Source: Grifola frondosa
Taxonomy: Eukaryota; Basidiomycota; Agaricomycetes; Polyporales; Grifolaceae
Assembly: GCA_001683735.1 (NCBI GenBank)
Contig: LUGG01000010.1
Location: 124,001 to 188,000 of the forward strand
Length of the DNA stretch: 64,000 nt
Reading direction: 5' to 3'
This document shows, piece after piece, positions 61,115-64,000 of this stretch. Numbering within the stretch: position 1 is the stretch's first letter; each line of letters starts with the position of its first letter. Under the pieces are notes generated by a model that ran no database searches, was not told where the DNA came from, and was given only the letters and a program-made list of their open reading frames with translations. The position numbers and the translations under genes were made by a program.

Positions 61115-62834
61115 ATGCTTGTGTTCAAGTTCCCGACAACATGTATACGGCCTGTAAATGCCTCGAAACGCCTTCAATTGACATTCGCGCGACTCTCTTC
61201 CACCGATAGTTCTTCTCAGTCGTTATTCCCGAGACGCAAGGGTGCGTTCAAGGCGCGCAAAATTTTCAATTCCGTGGAACAACTGCTCGAAAGCGGCGAC
61301 CATTCCGGTGCGGCCTCGTACTTTCTGAGGTCCCTAACCAAAGCACATTTCGAGAATCCATCCCGCTTTCGGCTCTACGAGGAGACAATTTCTCTATTTC
61401 TTCGCCATGGACATCCCTAAAGGCGGCCATGATCTGTGGACGCATGACTGCGGAAGGATTTATTCCATCTCCATCCATCCGTACTCAGATGCGCATCATG
61501 AAGTTGGCGGAGATGTTTCCTACTGAAGAGAACCTGCTTGAAATCTTGCAGGAAGCTTTCTCCCAGGAGTCATACGACGAAGATTGCCTCCGTGACCTCT
61601 TGAACCTGCTCGTCGACAGCATGCAGTGCGATCCTACTTTCATCGACAAAGTCGCAGAGACGTTCTGCCAGTCAAGGGATCCTGGCTATATATTCTCGCC
61701 GCAAACTACACGTCTCCTTGTCCGTATCCATTCACAGGCTAGTTCAGCCGCGGGTGCTCAGCGTTGGCTGAATCCGAAGGCGGAGGGGACCTCTTCGGGG
61801 ACCGTACCTCCCGACGTCCAATCATACACGACGCTCTTGAGAGACTTAGGTGCGCAAGACCCAGAGGCTTCTGCCGCCTATCACTGGGTACTTCAGCGCA
61901 TGCAGGAGGATGGCCTCGCTCCCGATTTACCTTTCTTCAATGCGCTGCTCGCAAGTGAGATCTCTCGGGGCCACTACGACAAAGCCTTCGCGATTTATCA
62001 GCTGCTTATGAAGCACCGCACGCGATCGGTCACTCCTGATGCATACACATATGCGAGTCTTTTCCGCGCACAACATCGCATCAGCCAACCTCACAGTGTA
62101 CATACGCGTCGACACCGCCGTCCACAGGGTGCACCATCGCCTCGGCAGCTATACCAGGAAATGCTTGACTGTCATGACTCTCGCACGCGCGGGCGACTGT
62201 CGCAATCCTCACCAGTAGTGGATACGACAGTGCTGAACAAGGCACTCCGTGTTTTCATGCGCAGGCATGATTACGCAGCGGTGTATGTTGTTTTGCGCAC
62301 GTTTTGGATGTGCAAGCTATCACCCACGCTCGCGACGTATCGTGTGGTTGTCGGAGGCTTGTTGGCGCGCATACAGAATGAGCTTCGTAGACTGTCCGAA
62401 GCCCACGACCCGAGCGTTCACTGGCGTGGCGTTTCCTGGGATTGGGATCGAGTCCTGCCGGGGAGACCATAACTTTTGACAACCGTCTTTTCGAGATGGT
62501 GCTTCACTTCGGGCAAGAGAGCAGGCTGGGATTGGCATATATTCCCGCTCCTCCTTCAAATGGTCCTGAGACTGTCACATCCTCTGGTGATACAAATCGT
62601 GCGCGTGCGCCACGTAAAACACACCAGATGCCGTCCGTGTCGGTGTTTACAGGCATGGAGAAACCGCCGACCGGTGTAATATGGAGCATTACGCCGCTAG
62701 AGCGGATTGTCCGACGCGCGATCCTTGCAGCGATACCCTATCATTCGCTTGTCCCCTCAAGAGATGTCTCCGCCGTCATTTCGGAGGCAAAGGTTCAAAT
62801 GTTCCCGAGAAAATACCAGTCTCGTGGGGAGTGA
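61115..62834 (+). CDS. Mitochondrial pentatricopeptide-repeat-like protein
   Basis: The start at 61115 opens MLVFKFPTTCIRPVNASKRL followed by RLSST, a convincing mitochondrial presequence. The body is helical with PPR-like units: DVQSYTTLLRDLGAQDPEAS, HWVLQRMQEDGLAPDLPFFN, NALLASEISRGHYDKAFAIY, TPDAYTYASLFRAQ, LNKALRVFMRRHDYAAVYVV and LSPTLATYRVVVGGLLARI. It probably binds mitochondrial RNA. Two single-base losses break the frame: T at 61418 (restores GHPLKAAMICGRM) and the G run at 62460 to 62463 (restores LPGETITFDNRLF). No true intron is needed between. The length of about 570 residues fits the family. It ends FPRKYQSRGE at 62834. RNA target unknown. Confidence 0.75.
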
Positions 62835-63176
62835 TGCGTTGTTTCTCCGTAACATACAGGGCCGCTTATGGAGTGTTTATCACGGAAGGGACTCATGGTG
62901 TCATATAGAGTGCTGTGTATGTTCATTTGTACAGCCTGCGTCAACTACGATACATAGCGGTCACTATGTATAAAAAATTGATACAACTACGTACATACAA
63001 AGTTAAAGTGAATTTGAAGCGCTCGGACAATGTTGTCGACCGCGACATGCGTGTCGCCGTTCGCGTCGCGTACCTCACCACCAAGACACGGCTTCCACGT
63101 TCACGACTTCTTGTCCTCGTGTTCGCCTTCTCCGTAGTGCCTACTTAATCTCAGCTGAAGCTTAAGCCTCATTACC
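62835..63176. other. Intergenic region before the HD-domain gene
   Basis: 342 bases with both flanking untranslated regions; nothing else recognised. Confidence 0.4.
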
Positions 63177-64000
63177 ATGACACGGCTCTTGGACATGGAG
63201 GAGGACATCGATTCCCCCGAATACAGGAAGACAATCCGGAGATTCAAAGACTCTATTCATGACTACAGTAAGCTTCCTTGATAGCTAGTCCTGAAGGATA
63301 TAGACAAATACTCGCCCTTTGTGCTCCTAGTGGGTTTTGGGCCGACGGTGTGCGCGATAATTGACACGTATGTGAAATACTTTCTGTATCTGTAGGCCGG
63401 ACATTGCGATAACTATTATGTTGCCCCGCGCAGTCCGCAATTTCAGCGACTTCGCTACATCAAACAGTTGGGTACATCATATCACGTTTGGCCGTGTGCT
63501 TCCCACAATCGGTTTGAGCACAGCTTAGGTGTGTCCTCTGAGTCTTTCAGAACTACCCCATGTTATAGGTTTTGGACGAGAACGAGTTTAAGATCAACGA
63601 CTATTTGTACGAATGCCGCAGAAAAGGCATTTGTATGCTGCCCAACATAGAGCTCAGCCCGAGTGGGCGTAGGCAAAAAAAGCTTTTTCTCTTGAAGCGC
63701 AAAAATTCATTGGATGGTTTCCATGACATATGCGAGGTTTTATTCGATGTTCTTATTTTCCGTATAGTCATTCAACGTCAACCCTTGTCTCACGCGTGCA
63801 TTGATAGGTGTTGCACACCTAGCGCAGACGATGGTTTTGAATTTGAAGAATACCCAACCAACGTTGGGCATCACTGACCGAGACGTTAGATGCGTGACGA
63901 TAGCGGGGCTATGCCATGACCTCGGACATGGCCCTTGGAGTCACGTCTGGGATTCGTTGTTTATTCCTCGAGCTTTGTAAGCCGCATAGTGCCCCTTCGT
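63177..64000 (+). CDS. SAMHD1-type HD-domain phosphohydrolase, 5' part
   Basis: The window end cuts this gene. The start at 63177 gives [20 protein letters not shown], then RFKDSIHDY, an intron and [13 protein letters not shown]. The next exon carries [20 protein letters not shown] and NRFEHSLG, hallmarks of the SAMHD1/dGTPase HD family, which hydrolyses deoxynucleoside triphosphates and so controls dNTP pools. After a 279-nt intron (63529 to 63807) follow [37 protein letters not shown] and [15 protein letters not shown], containing the HD metal pair (CHDLGH). The second half of the protein is outside the window. No N-terminal SAM domain is present in this reading. Fungal members are seldom studied. 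Confidence 0.88.

Overview
This window looks like nuclear DNA from a basidiomycete mushroom-type fungus (Agaricomycetes, probably a wood-decay species). The genes carry many short GT-AG introns of about 50 to 60 nt. The gene set includes a multicopper laccase, GPI-type extracellular serine-rich cupredoxins, a GH5 exo-beta-1,3-glucanase with a membrane anchor, a fused PurK-PurE AIR carboxylase, a fungal cyclopropane-fatty-acid synthase family protein, a cytochrome P450 and an EgtB-like sulfoxide-synthase family protein. I see no bacterial-style operon, CRISPR array, rRNA or convincing tRNA.

Layout, left to right: APC-family permease (-); small secreted protein (-); laccase (+); translation factor eIF5B (-) divergent from ARL2 GTPase (+); delta-9 fatty-acid desaturase with C-terminal cytochrome b5 (-); hotdog thioesterase (-); cyclopropane-fatty-acid synthase family protein (+); membrane-anchored glycosyltransferase (-); GH5 glucanase (+) convergent with ADE2 (-); RSA3 (+) divergent from ADE2; cupredoxin copy A (+); the large URB1/NPA1 gene (-); cupredoxin copy B (+); cytochrome P450 (-); a hypothetical ORF (-); a 677-bp hAT-like MITE; an EgtB-like protein without a methyltransferase domain (+); TCF25 (-) divergent from a WD40 plus inositol-5-phosphatase protein (+); a mitochondrial PPR-like protein (+); and the 5' part of a SAMHD1-type HD-domain protein (+), cut by the window end.

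Themes: ribosome production and translation (eIF5B, RSA3, URB1, TCF25), lipid and membrane metabolism (desaturase, CFA synthase, thioesterase, 5-phosphatase) and secreted or cell-wall proteins (laccase, cupredoxins, glucanase). RSA3 and URB1 are orthologues of two subunits of the same early pre-60S complex and lie about 3.4 kb apart, separated only by cupredoxin copy A. The two cupredoxin copies flank URB1 and share a roughly 540-bp, 97 percent identical, indel-free tract that includes introns, which suggests gene conversion.

Caution on quality: at about a dozen places in strongly conserved genes, one base is missing (occasionally extra), usually in a short homopolymer, and this breaks the reading frame. 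The laccase has five such losses, all in its 5' half. Because these lie inside otherwise well-kept genes, I read most as assembly errors, not gene death. Gene boundaries below span introns. Exon limits are given only where I could place them.
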